Assembly (NCBI GenBank): GCA_916048115.1
Contig: CAJZGQ010000012.1
Location: 1 to 17,501 of the forward strand
Direction of reading: 5' to 3'
Length of the DNA: 17,501 nucleotides
DNA from: an uncultured Streptococcus sp.
Lineage (GTDB): Bacteria > Bacillota > Bacilli > Lactobacillales > Streptococcaceae
Notes under the pieces: generated by a model
The model's input: the letters and a program-made list of their open reading frames with translations, nothing else
Database searches by the model: none
Told to the model about the DNA's origin: nothing
In this document: positions 1 to 7,302 of the stretch, piece by piece
Position numbering within the stretch: the first letter of the stretch is position 1
How the letters are laid out: each line of letters begins with the position of its first letter
Program-made: the position numbers and the translations under genes

Positions 1-49
1 CGCATGACTGTTAATCATGATGTCGTAGGTTCGAGTCCTACTGGCGGAG
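1..49 (+). tRNA. tRNA-Asn (GUU), 3' portion, cut by window edge
   Basis: The window opens inside a tRNA gene just before the anticodon arm. The anticodon stem is 3-7 paired with 15-19, and the seven-base loop CTGTTAA (8-14) carries anticodon GTT at 10-12, which reads asparagine codons. The variable loop is five bases (20-24). The T arm is 25-29 paired with 37-41 around TTCGAGT. The 3' acceptor strand is 42-48, followed by discriminator G at 49. CCA is not encoded and would be added after transcription. The 5' acceptor strand and D arm lie outside the window. Confidence 0.95.
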
Positions 50-59
50 TATAGGAATT

Positions 60-82
60 AGACCAGTGACCTGGTCTTTTTT
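60..82 (+). terminator. Intrinsic terminator of the tRNA transcript
   Basis: A perfect 7-bp stem, AGACCAG (60-66) paired with CTGGTCT (71-77), has a TGAC loop and is followed by a run of Ts. It sits 11 bases after the tRNA, so it most likely ends that transcript. Confidence 0.9.
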
Positions 83-255
83 ATTTTTATTTTTTTCAAA
101 ACCTAGTCTGAAACTTTTAAGTTTTCTTGATAGCAAGCTCGTTTGTGGTAAGATGAGTATGGGTCATTTATGTAAGTTACTTTCAGACAAATGTTGTGTT
201 TATCTGTTCCTAATATCAATGGCTTTTTCTGTCTAGCTTAATTTTACAAATTGGG

Positions 256-296
256 AAGTATAAAAGCTCCGTTATAAGAACGGAGCTTTTATACTT
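256..296 (-). terminator. Terminator of the aspartokinase gene, probably bidirectional
   Basis: An 18-bp uninterrupted inverted repeat (256-273 with 279-296) surrounds a five-base loop. It begins directly next to the aspartokinase stop codon at 297-299. On the minus strand the U-rich stretch falls inside the 3' arm. On the plus strand it is followed by TTTTAG, so it could also stop rightward transcription from the tRNA side. Confidence 0.85.
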
Positions 297-1652
297 TTAG
301 TTATTTGGGAAAAATGCATTATATAGGGCTTTAATGGCTTTTTCTTCTTGATCTTTATTAACAACAAACATAATAGAAACCTCACTAGAACCTTGCGAGA
401 TCATTTGAATATTAATTTCATTTTCTGATAGTGCCTTAGCTGCAGTTGCAGTAACCCCTACTTGGCTCTTCATTTTTTCACCAACAATCATAATGATTGA
501 AAGATCATGTTCAATTTCGGCTGTGTCAACTTCGAGCTTTTGTGTTAATTGTTTCAGAATTTCTTGTTCTTTGATCGGAGTCAGTTCACGTGAACGCAAA
601 ATGATAGACAAGTCATCGATTCCAGTTGGCATATGTTCCCAACTAATATTGAGATCTTCTAAAATTTGAAGGACTTTTCGACCAAAACCGACTTCGCGGT
701 TCATGAGGTATTTGGTAGTGTTGATACTAACGAATCCTGAATCACCTGCAATCCCTACAACAGTCACATGATCATTTGAATGTTCCAAAACAATTCGGGT
801 TCCTGGATGGTCTGGATTATTTGTATTTTTAATGACTAATGGAATTTTACCTCTGTATGCTGGAACGAGTGCTTCATCATGTAAGACTGAAAAACCTGCA
901 TAGGCTAATTCACGCATTTCCTTGTAAGTTAATTCAGGAATTGAATGTGGGTGTTTAATAATACCTGGATGTGCTGCAAAGATACCATTTACATCTGTAA
1001 AGTTTTCGTATAAGTCTGCTTTTACGCCAGCTGCAATGATAGATCCTGTAATGTCAGATCCACCACGAGAAAATGTACAAATGTCCCCATCTTGGGTAAC
1101 ACCAAAAAAACCTGGAATGACAATTACTTCACTTGCATCTTTTAGTTCTTCAATTTTATCGTAACTAGAAGGTAAAATACGAGCGTTGGAAGGTTCTGCG
1201 GTGACTGTGATTCCTGCTTCTTTTGGATGGATATATTTTGCTTCTAATCCATTTTGATTGAAATAGGCAGCTATGAGTTTAGCGTTGTTATTTTCACCGG
1301 CTGCCAAAAATGCATCGTATGTAAATGGATTTCCTTTTTTAGGCAAATTTGTCAGATCATAGATATCTTCAGCAATTTCCTGAATGATAGAATCTTTGAG
1401 ACCCAATTCTTCTGTAATGGCACGATAACGCTCAATAATCCACTGTTGTGTTTGCGTAACATCTTTATCTGAAGTGAATTCTTTATAATAACGGATCAGT
1501 GCATCTGTTACTTTTGTATCTTCAGCATTTCGCTTACCAGGAGCTGATACTACTACAAATCTTCTTTCTGGATCATCTTTGATGATATTAAGTACTTTTT
1601 TTAATTGTGGAGCTGATGCTAGAGAACTTCCACCGAATTTAGTTACTTTCAT
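297..1652 (-). CDS. Aspartate kinase, YclM/ThrD-like class
   Basis: Cytosolic enzyme that phosphorylates L-aspartate to 4-phospho-aspartate, the first committed step to lysine, threonine, methionine and diaminopimelate. The 451-residue product begins with the kinase signature KFGGSS (5-10). It has the GEN motif near 119-121, SRGGSD at 195-200 and ENFTDVNGI at 216-224, all typical of the amino-acid-kinase fold. The C-terminal part from about residue 300 holds two ACT-type allosteric regions ending in a QGSSEVSIMF stretch. Length and sequence resemble Bacillus YclM (monofunctional, feedback-controlled) more than the Bacillus LysC or DapG types. Start is ATG with AAGGAG five bases upstream. The gene runs away from the fab cluster and has its own promoter and terminator. 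The leader is only about 20 bases, so there is no room for a lysine riboswitch. Which end-product inhibits it cannot be read from sequence. Confidence 0.95.
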   Translation of the reverse strand: MKVTKFGGSSLASAPQLKKVLNIIKDDPERRFVVVSAPGKRNAEDTKVTDALIRYYKEFTSDKDVTQTQQWIIERYRAITEELGLKDSIIQEIAEDIYDLTNLPKKGNPFTYDAFLAAGENNNAKLIAAYFNQNGLEAKYIHPKEAGITVTAEPSNARILPSSYDKIEELKDASEVIVIPGFFGVTQDGDICTFSRGGSDITGSIIAAGVKADLYENFTDVNGIFAAHPGIIKHPHSIPELTYKEMRELAYAGFSVLHDEALVPAYRGKIPLVIKNTNNPDHPGTRIVLEHSNDHVTVVGIAGDSGFVSINTTKYLMNREVGFGRKVLQILEDLNISWEHMPTGIDDLSIILRSRELTPIKEQEILKQLTQKLEVDTAEIEHDLSIIMIVGEKMKSQVGVTATAAKALSENEINIQMISQGSSEVSIMFVVNKDQEEKAIKALYNAFFPNN

Positions 1653-1680
1653 ATTTTCTCCTTAATAGTTTCATTAGTAC

Positions 1681-1709
1681 ATTATACCAAAGTTCAGTTG
1701 TTGATACAA
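1681..1709 (-). promoter_or_regulatory. Promoter of the aspartokinase gene
   Basis: On the minus strand, TTGTAT (1704-1709) and a perfect TATAAT (1681-1686) are separated by 17 bases, with a TGG extended -10 element. The expected start is near 1674, about 20 bases before the aspartokinase ATG. Confidence 0.85.
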
Positions 1710-1805
1710 TGTATTTATAAATAGGGCATAGAATAGTTGGATCTTATGAGGCTAGAAATTGTCATAATTCAAATTTTACAATTTTGTTACATCTTATAGA
1801 TATAT

Positions 1806-1844
1806 TTTACTATTCTTATTTTTTATGGTATGATATGTTATAAT
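1806..1844 (+). promoter_or_regulatory. fabM promoter region, two overlapping extended -10 elements
   Basis: TTTACT (1806-1811), a 17-base spacer and TATGAT (1829-1834) preceded by TGG form one candidate. TATAAT (1839-1844) preceded by TGT forms a second, with only a poor -35. Either would start transcription about 40-55 bases before fabM. Which one is used cannot be told from sequence. The rest of this divergent region is AT-rich with no other feature I can support. Confidence 0.65.
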
Positions 1845-1851
1845 TAAAAAG

Positions 1852-1864
1852 TTTTAATATCAAA
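1852..1864 (+). promoter_or_regulatory. Possible degenerate FabT operator in the fabM leader
   Basis: TTTTAATATCAAA matches the dyad TTTGA-N3-TCAAA found before fabT and fabK in this window, except for one base in the left arm. It lies at or just after the predicted start of the fabM transcript. The region is AT-rich, so a chance match is possible. Confidence 0.35.
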
Positions 1865-1895
1865 ATATTTTATATTTAAACAAAAGGAGTCTGTG

Positions 1896-2684
1896 ATGTT
1901 TGAAACAATTTTGTATTCTGTCGAAAACGATCTCGCGTCAATTTCTTTAAATCGTCCTGAAGTTTCCAATGGTTTTAACATTCCAATGTGTCAGGAAATT
2001 TTAGCTGCCTTGGAAGATGCGGAAAAAAATGAGGAAGTAAAATTCATTATTCTATCAGCAGAAGGGAAAATCTTTTCAGTTGGTGGAGATTTGAGTGAAA
2101 TGAAACGCGCAGTCGATGCAGATGACATCGAGTCTCTTGTTTTAATTGCTGAATTAGTTAATACTATTTCTAAGAAGATTAAACAATTACCTAAGCCGGT
2201 TATTATGGTAGCTGATGGAGCGGTTGCAGGAGCGGCGGCAAACATAGCAGTAGCTGTTGATTTTTGTATTATTAGTGATCGTACTAAATTTATTCAAGCC
2301 TTTGTTGGGGTTGGTTTAGCACCAGATGCGGGTGGATTATTCTTATTAGGAAAAGCTATTGGTATGTCTCGGGCTACTCATTTAGTAATGACGGGTGAAG
2401 CTTTAACCGCAGAAAAAGCATTGGAATATGGCCTAGCTTACCGCGTTTGTGAATCTGAAAAACTTGAGAAAACGGTTGATCAATTGCTTAAAAAATTAAG
2501 AAGAGGATCTTCAAATTCTTATGCTGCCATGAAAGAAATGGTTTGGGAAGCCTTCTTGAAAGAATGGGACCACTATGCGAATCTTGAATTAAATTTGCAA
2601 AAGAAACTAGCATTTACAGAAGATTTTAAAGAGGGGGTTATTGCCTACTCTGAAAAACGTCGGCCACAATTTAAAGGAAAATAA
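1896..2684 (+). CDS. fabM: FabM, trans-2,cis-3-decenoyl-ACP isomerase
   Basis: Crotonase-fold isomerase that converts trans-2-decenoyl-ACP to cis-3-decenoyl-ACP. This is the branch point to unsaturated fatty acids in streptococci, which lack FabA. The 262-residue product shows the crotonase oxyanion-hole segments SVGGDL (61-66) and [11 protein letters not shown] (about 108-118). It also has a GLAPDAGG stretch with an acidic residue at D144, near where related enzymes carry a catalytic acid. I chose the ATG at 1896 because AAGGAG (1884-1889) is six bases upstream. A GTG three bases earlier would have spacing of only three. The gene is first in the fab cluster, separated from fabT by 95 bases that hold a separate promoter. 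General enoyl-CoA hydratase is the alternative label, but position next to fabT makes FabM the strong choice. Confidence 0.93.
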   Translation: MFETILYSVENDLASISLNRPEVSNGFNIPMCQEILAALEDAEKNEEVKFIILSAEGKIFSVGGDLSEMKRAVDADDIESLVLIAELVNTISKKIKQLPKPVIMVADGAVAGAAANIAVAVDFCIISDRTKFIQAFVGVGLAPDAGGLFLLGKAIGMSRATHLVMTGEALTAEKALEYGLAYRVCESEKLEKTVDQLLKKLRRGSSNSYAAMKEMVWEAFLKEWDHYANLELNLQKKLAFTEDFKEGVIAYSEKRRPQFKGK

Positions 2685-2717
2685 ATTTGTATTTTTTCTA
2701 TGTTTTGTGAAAAAAAC

Positions 2718-2746
2718 TTGCAAATTATTTTCATTTTTGATAAAAT
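2718..2746 (+). promoter_or_regulatory. Main fab operon promoter (fabT promoter)
   Basis: TTGCAA (2718-2723) and TAAAAT (2741-2746) are separated by 17 bases, with a TGA extended -10 element just before the -10 hexamer. The predicted start near 2753 falls inside the adjoining FabT palindrome. This promoter would drive fabT, fabH and acpP, and possibly more. Confidence 0.85.
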
Positions 2747-2758
2747 TTGACTATCAAA
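2746..2758 (+). promoter_or_regulatory. FabT operator at the fabT promoter
   Basis: TTTGA-CTA-TCAAA is a perfect 5-bp-arm dyad that begins at the last base of the -10 box and covers the expected start site. Streptococcal FabT is known to bind palindromes of this type and to control its own promoter. Binding here would block polymerase directly. Confidence 0.85.
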
Positions 2759-2779
2759 GTAAAATTAGGAGGTGGAGTT

Positions 2780-3214
2780 TTGAATTACCAATTAGTTAAT
2801 GACTATTTAACATCCATCTTTAATAATGTTTTGGTTATCGAGGAGACGAGCCTAAGAGCAAGTCGATTTAAAGATGTTTCTATTAAAGAAATGCATACGA
2901 TCGACGTGATTGGTTCGACACCAAATGCAACCCCGAGTGATATTTCACGGGAGTTGATGGTGACTTTGGGGACTGTCACGACAAGTTTGAATAATCTTGA
3001 GCGCAAAGGGTATATCGAAAGAAGAAGATCTGAAGTTGATCGCCGGGTTGTACACTTGAGTTTAACAAAGAATGGTCGTCTACTTTATCGACTTCATCAG
3101 CAATTCCATAAACGGATGGTCAACCAAATTATTGGAGATATGAGCCCCGAAGAGAAGAAAGTGATGCAAAAAGGATTGCAAAATCTGTATCGTTTCTTGG
3201 AGGAAATTAAATAA
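2780..3214 (+). CDS. fabT: FabT, MarR-family repressor of fatty-acid synthesis
   Basis: Winged helix-turn-helix transcription factor that represses the fab genes. In streptococci it is stimulated by long-chain acyl-ACP. The 144-residue product has the usual family length. The recognition helix lies around residues 60-76 ([17 protein letters not shown]) and the basic wing at 80-92 ([13 protein letters not shown]), with helical dimerisation segments at both ends. Start is the rare codon TTG at 2780, chosen because AGGAGGT (2767-2773) is six bases upstream and the N-terminus then reads MNYQ, as in known FabT. An in-frame upstream TTG at 2747 would lie inside the operator and is not credible. The stop overlaps the fabH start (TAATG), so the two are probably translationally coupled. 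The weak TTG start may keep repressor levels low. Confidence 0.96.
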   Translation: MNYQLVNDYLTSIFNNVLVIEETSLRASRFKDVSIKEMHTIDVIGSTPNATPSDISRELMVTLGTVTTSLNNLERKGYIERRRSEVDRRVVHLSLTKNGRLLYRLHQQFHKRMVNQIIGDMSPEEKKVMQKGLQNLYRFLEEIK

Positions 3215-4188
3215 TGGTCTTTGCTAAAATTAGTCAAGTTGCTCATTATGTACCTGACCAAGTCGTATCGAATGATGATTTAGCTGAGATTATGGATACA
3301 AGTGATGAATGGATCAGTAGTCGGACAGGCATTCTTCGTCGTCACATTTCAAGAGATGAGACGACCAGTGATCTTGCAACAGTTGTCGCACAAAGATTAT
3401 TAGCAAAAGCAAACTTAGAGGCTGAAGAAATTGATTTTATCGTTGTCGCTACAATTACTCCAGATAGCTTAATGCCATCGACCGCAGCCCGGGTACAAGC
3501 TAATATTGGAGCTTCTCGAGCCTTTGCTTTTGACCTGACTGCAGCATGTAGCGGATTTGTATTTGCATTAGCCACTGCTGAAAAATACATTTTTTCAGGG
3601 ATGTACCGGCGAGGAATTGTGATCGGTAGTGAGACGCTTTCAAAAGTATTAGACTGGTCAGATCGCTCTACTTCAGTACTTTTTGGAGATGGAGCTGGCG
3701 GTGTCTTGCTTGAAGCGAGCGATCAAAAATCTTTTTTAGCTGAAAGTCTTTTTACGGATGGTAGCCGAGGTTCTAGTCTTGAATCTTGCTATTTGGGTCT
3801 GTCTTCTCCTTATTCAGAGGAAGTTACCGATCGAAGATATCTGACGATGGATGGACGGGCAGTTTTTGATTTTGCAATTCGTGATGTCACGAAAAGCATT
3901 CAAAAGATTATAGCAGACGCTTCTATGGAAGCAGAAGAGATTGACTATTTTCTTTTACATCAGGCGAATGACCGAATGTTAGATAAGATGTCAAAAAAAC
4001 TGGGTGTCTCTAGAGAGAAGATCCCAGCAAATATGATGGAATATGGGAACACTAGTGCTGCTAGTATCCCCATTCTATTATCGGAGTGTGTCGAGAATCA
4101 TCGAATCAAGATGGATGGAAGTCAAAAAATTCTTCTTACAGGATTCGGTGGAGGTTTGACATGGGGCACACTTCTTGTTACAATCTAG
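3214..4188 (+). CDS. fabH: FabH, 3-oxoacyl-ACP synthase III
   Basis: Condenses a short acyl-CoA primer with malonyl-ACP to start fatty-acid chains. The 324-residue product has the full catalytic triad: C112 in AACSG, H249 in LLHQAND and N279 in YGNTSAAS. The C-terminal GFGGGLTWG glycine-rich motif is also present. The ATG overlaps the last base of fabT, and a GGAGGA ribosome site lies in the fabT tail. It is followed by a 58-base gap before acpP. Length and residues are normal. This is a high-confidence call. Confidence 0.97.
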   Translation: MVFAKISQVAHYVPDQVVSNDDLAEIMDTSDEWISSRTGILRRHISRDETTSDLATVVAQRLLAKANLEAEEIDFIVVATITPDSLMPSTAARVQANIGASRAFAFDLTAACSGFVFALATAEKYIFSGMYRRGIVIGSETLSKVLDWSDRSTSVLFGDGAGGVLLEASDQKSFLAESLFTDGSRGSSLESCYLGLSSPYSEEVTDRRYLTMDGRAVFDFAIRDVTKSIQKIIADASMEAEEIDYFLLHQANDRMLDKMSKKLGVSREKIPANMMEYGNTSAASIPILLSECVENHRIKMDGSQKILLTGFGGGLTWGTLLVTI

Positions 4189-4197
4189 TTAAACATG

Positions 4198-4226
4198 TGG
4201 AAACACATTTTAAAAATTTATATATT
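4198..4226 (+). promoter_or_regulatory. Possible weak promoter before acpP
   Basis: TGGAAA (4198-4203), a 17-base spacer and TATATT (4221-4226) lie in the fabH-acpP gap. The -35 matches only four of six bases. A 5-bp hairpin ATGTG-GAAA-CACAT (4195-4208) overlaps it. No FabT dyad was seen here. The promoter could supply extra acpP transcript, but the evidence is weak. Confidence 0.3.
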
Positions 4227-4246
4227 ATTTTTTAAGGAGGCCTGTC

Positions 4247-4471
4247 ATGGCAGTATTTGAAAAAGTACAAGAAATTATCGTTGAAGAACTTGGTAAAGAA
4301 CCATCAGAAGTAACTCTTGAATCTACATTCGAAGATTTAGAAGCTGATTCATTGGATTTGTTCCAAGTGATCTCTGAAATCGAAGATGCTTTTGATATTC
4401 AAATCGAAACTGAAGAAGGATTATCTACAGTTGGTGATCTTGTCGCTTACGTAGAAGAAAAAACAAAATAA
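4247..4471 (+). CDS. acpP: Acyl carrier protein
   Basis: Small acidic carrier that holds growing acyl chains through a phosphopantetheine arm. The 74-residue product has the attachment motif EADSLDL with the modified serine at S35, and the usual four-helix ACP length. A very strong AAGGAGG site (4234-4240) precedes the ATG by six bases, consistent with the high output expected of ACP. It lies between fabH and fabK, and the gap after it carries two hairpins and a FabT operator. Streptococci often have a second ACP elsewhere; none is in this window. Confidence 0.97.
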   Translation: MAVFEKVQEIIVEELGKEPSEVTLESTFEDLEADSLDLFQVISEIEDAFDIQIETEEGLSTVGDLVAYVEEKTK

Positions 4472-4479
4472 TGATAGAT

Positions 4480-4501
4480 GAGAGTATCGAAAGATATTCT
4501 C
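4480..4501 (+). other. Hairpin just after acpP
   Basis: GAGAGTATC (4480-4488) pairs with GATATTCTC (4493-4501) through a GAAA tetraloop, nine pairs including one G-U. The following bases TCTTGTTTAG are only moderately U-rich, so it may act as a weak terminator or a 3' stabiliser of the acpP message. Confidence 0.55.
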
Positions 4502-4511
4502 TCTTGTTTAG

Positions 4512-4560
4512 GTAATAGTTTGAGGCTCAAAGAAACAATCTTTCGAACTCAAACTATTAC
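4512..4560 (+). repeat. 13-bp inverted repeat before fabK
   Basis: The left arm (4512-4524) and right arm (4548-4560) are exact reverse complements across 23 intervening bases. A second inner stem, AAAGA (4529-4533) with TCTTT (4539-4543), can form within them. No T-run follows, so it does not look like a terminator. The left arm contains half of the FabT operator. Confidence 0.8.
4519..4531 (+). promoter_or_regulatory. FabT operator before fabK
   Basis: TTTGA-GGC-TCAAA is a perfect dyad with the same arms as the operator at fabT (2746-2758), here with an extra matched pair (TTTGAG/CTCAAA). It starts directly after a poor -10-like hexamer TAATAG (4513-4518), the same offset as at fabT, although no good -35 was found. 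A second, weaker copy TTTCGAACTCAAA lies at 4541-4553, 22 bases further on. FabT control of a site at fabK is established in pneumococcus. Confidence 0.75.
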
Positions 4561-4585
4561 TTAAGCGAAAAAAGAGGTAGGTATA

Positions 4586-5551
4586 ATGCAAACACGAATT
4601 ACTGAACTATTGAATATTAAATATCCAATCTTCCAAGGTGGGATGGCATGGGTTGCTGATGGTGATTTGGCTGGAGCAGTATCAAATGCTGGAGGTCTTG
4701 GAATCATTGGTGGTGGGAACGCTCCAAAAGAAGTTGTAAAGGCTAACATCGATAAGGTGAAGTCTATTACAGATAAACCTTTTGGTGTAAATATCATGCT
4801 TTTGTCCCCATTTGCAGATGACATTGTTGACCTGGTGATTGAAGAAGGTGTAAAGGTTGTTACAACTGGTGCTGGAAATCCAGGGAAATACATGGATCGT
4901 TTCCATGAAGCAGGGATCACTGTAATTCCAGTGGTTCCGTCTGTCGCACTTGCAAAACGGATGGAAAAATTGGGCGCTGATGCAGTGATTGCAGAAGGAA
5001 TGGAAGCTGGAGGTCACATTGGTAAATTGACGACTATGACCTTGGTTCGCCAAGTGGTTGAAGCTATTTCTATTCCAGTAATTGGTGCTGGAGGAGTCGC
5101 TGATGGTGCCGGTGCTGCAGCTGTCTTTATGTTAGGTGCCGAAGCTGTTCAGGTGGGAACTCGTTTCGTGGTTGCAAAAGAATCTAATGCTCACCAAAAC
5201 TTTAAGAATAAAATCTTGAAAGCAAAAGATATCGATACTGTAGTTTCAGCATCTGTTGTTGGACACCCTGTTCGTGCGATCAAAAATAAATTGGCTTCTG
5301 CCTATAACCAAGCTGAAAAAGATTTCTTGGCAGGTAAGAAGACTCAAGAAGAAATTGAAGAATTAGGAGCAGGAGCCCTTCGCAATGCTGTTGTTGATGG
5401 AGATGTTGACAATGGTTCTGTAATGGCGGGTCAAATTGCTGGACTTGTAAGCAAGGAAGAAACTTGTGCTGAAATTCTAGAGGATATCTATTATGGGGCA
5501 GCTAAAGTGATCCAAAGAGAAGCTGCTCGTTGGGCAGATGTAAAAGTCTAG
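4586..5551 (+). CDS. fabK: FabK, FMN-dependent enoyl-ACP reductase II
   Basis: Reduces the trans-2-enoyl-ACP double bond with NAD(P)H through FMN, the last step of each elongation cycle. It competes with FabM for the C10 intermediate. The 321-residue product has the nitronate-monooxygenase-like TIM-barrel pattern. The N-terminal segment is YPIFQGGMAWVA (13-24), AGGHIGK (141-147) contains the catalytic H144, and the flavin-phosphate loop is GAGGVADG (167-174). FabK is unrelated to FabI, so streptococci carrying it as sole enoyl reductase tolerate triclosan. The ATG has AGAGGT (4573-4578) seven bases upstream. It begins a second control block of the cluster because an operator lies directly before it. 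Confidence 0.97.
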   Translation: MQTRITELLNIKYPIFQGGMAWVADGDLAGAVSNAGGLGIIGGGNAPKEVVKANIDKVKSITDKPFGVNIMLLSPFADDIVDLVIEEGVKVVTTGAGNPGKYMDRFHEAGITVIPVVPSVALAKRMEKLGADAVIAEGMEAGGHIGKLTTMTLVRQVVEAISIPVIGAGGVADGAGAAAVFMLGAEAVQVGTRFVVAKESNAHQNFKNKILKAKDIDTVVSASVVGHPVRAIKNKLASAYNQAEKDFLAGKKTQEEIEELGAGALRNAVVDGDVDNGSVMAGQIAGLVSKEETCAEILEDIYYGAAKVIQREAARWADVKV

Positions 5552-5573
5552 TAACATCGAAAGGATTAGGATA

Positions 5574-6494
5574 GTGACAAAACGTGCGTTCTTATTTGCT
5601 GGTCAAGGGGCTCAGAAATTGGGCATGGCGAGCGATTTGTATGCGACTTATCCCGTTGTCAAAGAGACATTTGATACGGCTAGTCGTATTCTAGGTTATG
5701 ATTTGCGTGAATTGATTGATTCTAACGAAGAAAAACTTAATCAGACACGCTATACTCAACCAGCTATTTTGACAACGTCAGTAGCCATTTATCGTCTCTT
5801 AGTAGAAAATGGTATCACTCCTGATATTGTTGCCGGCCTCTCTTTGGGGGAATATTCTGCCCTGGTTGCGGCTGGAGCTCTTTCGTTTGAAGATGCAGTA
5901 GCTTTGGTTGCGAAACGAGGTGAATTCATGGAAACGGCAGCTCCTGCTGGAAGTGGGAAAATGGTTGCTGTTATGAATACAGATCCAAGTTTGATCGAAG
6001 AGATTTGTCAACAAGCATCTGAAAAGGGTGTAGTGACACCAGCTAACTACAATACACCAGCACAAATTGTGATTGGTGGTGAGGTTGCAGCTGTGGACTA
6101 TGCTGTTGAACTATTGAAGGAAGCAGGTGCCAAACGCTTGATCCCTTTGAATGTGTCAGGTCCATTCCACACAGCCTTACTGGAATCTGCTAGTCAAAAA
6201 TTGGCGGCTGAACTAGAAAAAGTATCATTTAATGATTTTGATCTTCCTTTAGTTGGGAATACAGAAGCTACTATCATGAAGTCAGAAGATGTGAAAGCAC
6301 TTTTGGCACGTCAAGTAAAAGAACCGGTTCGTTTCTATGATTCAATTGCTACGATTCAAGACTTTGGTGTAGATGAAGTCATCGAGATCGGACCTGGAAA
6401 AGTCTTGTCAGGATTCTTGAAGAAAATTGATAAAACTCTTCCAACTCATAACGTCGAAGATCAGGCTAGTCTAGATGCACTTCTGAATGCTTAA
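5574..6494 (+). CDS. fabD: FabD, malonyl-CoA:ACP transacylase
   Basis: Transfers malonyl from CoA to AcpP, supplying the extender unit. The 306-residue product has the GQGAQ oxyanion loop (10-14), nucleophile S90 in GLSLGEY, R115 that binds the malonyl carboxylate and H199 in GPFHT. All are in the family's order. I use the GTG at 5574 because it gives the canonical N-terminus MTKRAFLFAGQG and AAAGGAT lies about seven bases upstream. The gene follows fabK after 22 bases and precedes fabG by 12, so it is cotranscribed. Confidence 0.96.
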   Translation: MTKRAFLFAGQGAQKLGMASDLYATYPVVKETFDTASRILGYDLRELIDSNEEKLNQTRYTQPAILTTSVAIYRLLVENGITPDIVAGLSLGEYSALVAAGALSFEDAVALVAKRGEFMETAAPAGSGKMVAVMNTDPSLIEEICQQASEKGVVTPANYNTPAQIVIGGEVAAVDYAVELLKEAGAKRLIPLNVSGPFHTALLESASQKLAAELEKVSFNDFDLPLVGNTEATIMKSEDVKALLARQVKEPVRFYDSIATIQDFGVDEVIEIGPGKVLSGFLKKIDKTLPTHNVEDQASLDALLNA

Positions 6495-6506
6495 AACGAG
6501 GTAAAG

Positions 6507-7241
6507 ATGGAACTTAAAAATAAAAATGTTTTTGTAACAGGTTCAACACGCGGAATTGGATTGGCTGTGGCTCATAAATTTGCGAGTCTCGGTGCCAATG
6601 TTGTCCTAAATGGACGTTCTGAAATTTCTGAGGACTTGCTTGCACAGTTTGCTGACTATGGTGTGACTGTTGTTGGTATTTCTGGGGATATTTCTAATGG
6701 CGAAGATGCGCAACGTATGGTGGCCGAAGCAATTGAAAAGCTTGGAAGTGTTGATGTTTTGGTCAATAACGCTGGCATCACAAACGACAAGTTGATGTTG
6801 AAAATGACTGAAGAAGATTTTGAACGGGTCTTGAAAATCAACTTGACAGGTGCCTTTAATATGACTCAAGCTGTCTTAAAACCGATGTCTAAAGCTCGTC
6901 AAGGGGCCATTATCAACATGTCCTCTGTTGTTGGTCTAATGGGGAATATCGGTCAAGCTAACTATGCGGCTTCAAAAGCTGGTTTGATTGGTTTCACTAA
7001 ATCAGTAGCGCGTGAAGTTGCGGCTCGTGGCGTTCGTGTGAATGCCATTGCACCTGGTTTCATTGAATCAGATATGACTGATGCTATTCCAGAGAAAATG
7101 AAAGATGCCATGCTAGCTCAAGTGCCAATGAAACGAATTGGTCAAGCTGAAGAAGTGGCAGAAGTTGCGGCTTTCTTAGCAGGTCAAGAATATTTAACTG
7201 GTCAAACAATTGCCATTGATGGCGGCATGACTATGCAATAA
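6507..7241 (+). CDS. fabG: FabG, 3-oxoacyl-ACP reductase
   Basis: NADPH-dependent reduction of 3-oxoacyl-ACP to 3-hydroxyacyl-ACP. The 244-residue short-chain dehydrogenase shows the cofactor loop TGSTRGIG (11-18), NNAG (87-90) and the catalytic S140, Y153 and K157 (YAASK). It also has the C-terminal IDGGMTMQ ending common to FabG. GAGGT (6498-6502) lies four bases before the ATG. A 61-base gap separates it from fabF; I see no operator or terminator in that gap. Confidence 0.97.
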   Translation: MELKNKNVFVTGSTRGIGLAVAHKFASLGANVVLNGRSEISEDLLAQFADYGVTVVGISGDISNGEDAQRMVAEAIEKLGSVDVLVNNAGITNDKLMLKMTEEDFERVLKINLTGAFNMTQAVLKPMSKARQGAIINMSSVVGLMGNIGQANYAASKAGLIGFTKSVAREVAARGVRVNAIAPGFIESDMTDAIPEKMKDAMLAQVPMKRIGQAEEVAEVAAFLAGQEYLTGQTIAIDGGMTMQ

Positions 7242-7302
7242 TGAATGCTTACTGATCGAAAATCACTTACTTAAATATCCATCCGACAAAAGGAGAATAT
7301 AT

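Noticed and set aside
153..236. 27-codon ORF (plus) between the tRNA and the aspartokinase gene
   Set aside because: It has no ribosome site, its ATG overlaps the -10 of the only nearby promoter, and its sequence resembles nothing known.
1653..1680. Lysine riboswitch before the aspartokinase gene
   Set aside because: The predicted leader is only about 20 bases and shows no structure, so no riboswitch can be present.
2692..2715. TTTTTTC/GAAAAAA inverted repeat after fabM as a terminator
   Set aside because: Only one G-C pair and no T-run follow it. It also overlaps the upstream part of the fabT promoter region.
2747..2779. Upstream TTG that would lengthen FabT by 11 residues
   Set aside because: It lies inside the FabT operator and before the predicted start of transcription. 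The ribosome site at 2767-2773 serves the TTG at 2780.
4471..4515. 14-codon ORF overlapping the acpP stop (TAATG)
   Set aside because: It is very short, has no independent ribosome site, and lies over the hairpin and operator region.
4682..5053. Open frame of 123 codons on the minus strand over fabK
   Set aside because: It is antisense within a fully conserved gene, and the His/Cys-rich product looks like an artefact.
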